13,498 bases of DNA. Origin: SIG710 sp045596925 (GTDB taxonomy: Bacteria > Bacillota > Clostridia > Oscillospirales > CAG-272). Made by a program: the position numbers and the translations under genes. The first letter of the stretch is position 1. Each line of letters starts with the position of its first letter. The notes under the pieces are model-generated. The model was not told the DNA's origin. It saw only the letters and a list, made by a program, of their open reading frames with translations, and searched no databases. Positions 13,373-13,498 of this stretch are shown here, in pieces. The DNA lies in contig JAZODH010000020.1 in the NCBI GenBank assembly GCA_045596925.1, forward strand, positions 1 through 13,498, read 5' to 3'.

Positions 13373-13498
13373 ATGAAAAACACAGAAAAGACAATGGAAA
13401 AAATCGTTGCCCTTTGCAAAACCAGAGGCTTTATTTTCCCCGGCTCCGAGATCTACGGAGGTCTTGCGAACACTTGGGATTACGGCCCTCTTGGCGTT
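13373..13498 (+). CDS. glyS: Glycyl-tRNA synthetase, dimeric type (5' part only)
   Basis: Charges tRNA-Gly with glycine. Only the first 42 codons are inside the window. The segment TRGFIFPGSEIYGGLANTWDYGPLGV is the hallmark N-terminus (motif 1 region) of the class II alpha2-type enzyme, not the alpha2beta2 GlyQ/GlyS type. A GGAG ribosome binding site (13364-13367) lies 5 nt before the ATG. It starts 43 bp after the LCP stop codon, with no terminator or clear promoter between, so co-transcription from the LCP promoter is possible. Symbol use varies (glyS or glyQS) for the single-chain enzyme. Confidence 0.95.
   Translation, partial: MKNTEKTMEKIVALCKTRGFIFPGSEIYGGLANTWDYGPLGV

Noticed and set aside
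12331..13419. Minus-strand open frame of 362 codons opposite the LCP gene
   Set aside because: A shadow of a high-quality LCP coding region; it would also run into the start of glyS, and its translation is low-complexity His/Val/Arg-rich without motifs.
1..13498. CRISPR array, tRNA, rRNA or transposase
   Set aside because: No regularly spaced direct repeats, no cloverleaf or rRNA signatures and no transposase motifs were seen on either strand.

Overview
The window looks like chromosome from a Gram-positive, low-to-mid GC clostridial bacterium, most like an Oscillospiraceae/Ruminococcaceae-type gut or rumen organism. This is an inference from the protein families: zinc-type ribosomal protein L31, HflX, MgtE, dimeric-type glycyl-tRNA synthetase, a LytR-CpsA-Psr protein, BspA-like leucine-rich repeats and Clostridia-style lipoproteins. 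Further support comes from near-consensus sigma-A promoters (TTGACA, 17 bp, TATAAT), strong GGAGG ribosome binding sites and intrinsic terminators. No marker such as 16S rRNA is present, so the genus cannot be fixed.

Layout. Positions 1-1552 (minus strand) hold rpmE followed by hflX, which runs off the left edge; a terminator-like hairpin separates them. Positions 1714-2066 (plus) hold a small uncharacterised gene with its own promoter. It converges on a large secreted acetyl-xylan-esterase-like protein (2072-4228, minus), and a perfect bidirectional terminator lies between them. The esterase is divergent from mgtE (4402-5766); the space between carries a minus-strand promoter and an operator-like palindrome. 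pdxK/pdxY-like pyridoxal kinase (5831-6664) follows, with a full-consensus promoter.

The accessory part of the window is 6665-11886: three consecutive lipoprotein genes on the plus strand. The first and third are paralogs of unknown function. The second is a BspA-like leucine-rich-repeat lipoprotein. Each is preceded by a copy of the same leader, containing a hairpin and a TTTATAGGTAGA block. In the second and third genes the shared DNA continues through the signal peptide. The leader may be a terminator hairpin, an ECF-sigma-type promoter, or both. A 440-bp gene-free stretch follows, with a terminator, a short palindromic intergenic repeat, an AT-rich segment and a good promoter. That promoter drives a divergent LytR-CpsA-Psr protein (12289-13329), and glyS begins at 13373 and leaves the right edge.

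How the parts fit. Most genes are independent housekeeping units (translation, magnesium uptake, vitamin B6 salvage). The coherent theme is the cell surface: an anchored esterase with a leucine-rich-repeat segment, three lipoproteins with a common leader, and an LCP-type envelope protein. I see no phage, transposase, CRISPR array, tRNA or rRNA. The best candidate for something undescribed is the lipoprotein trio with its reused leader/signal-peptide cassette.
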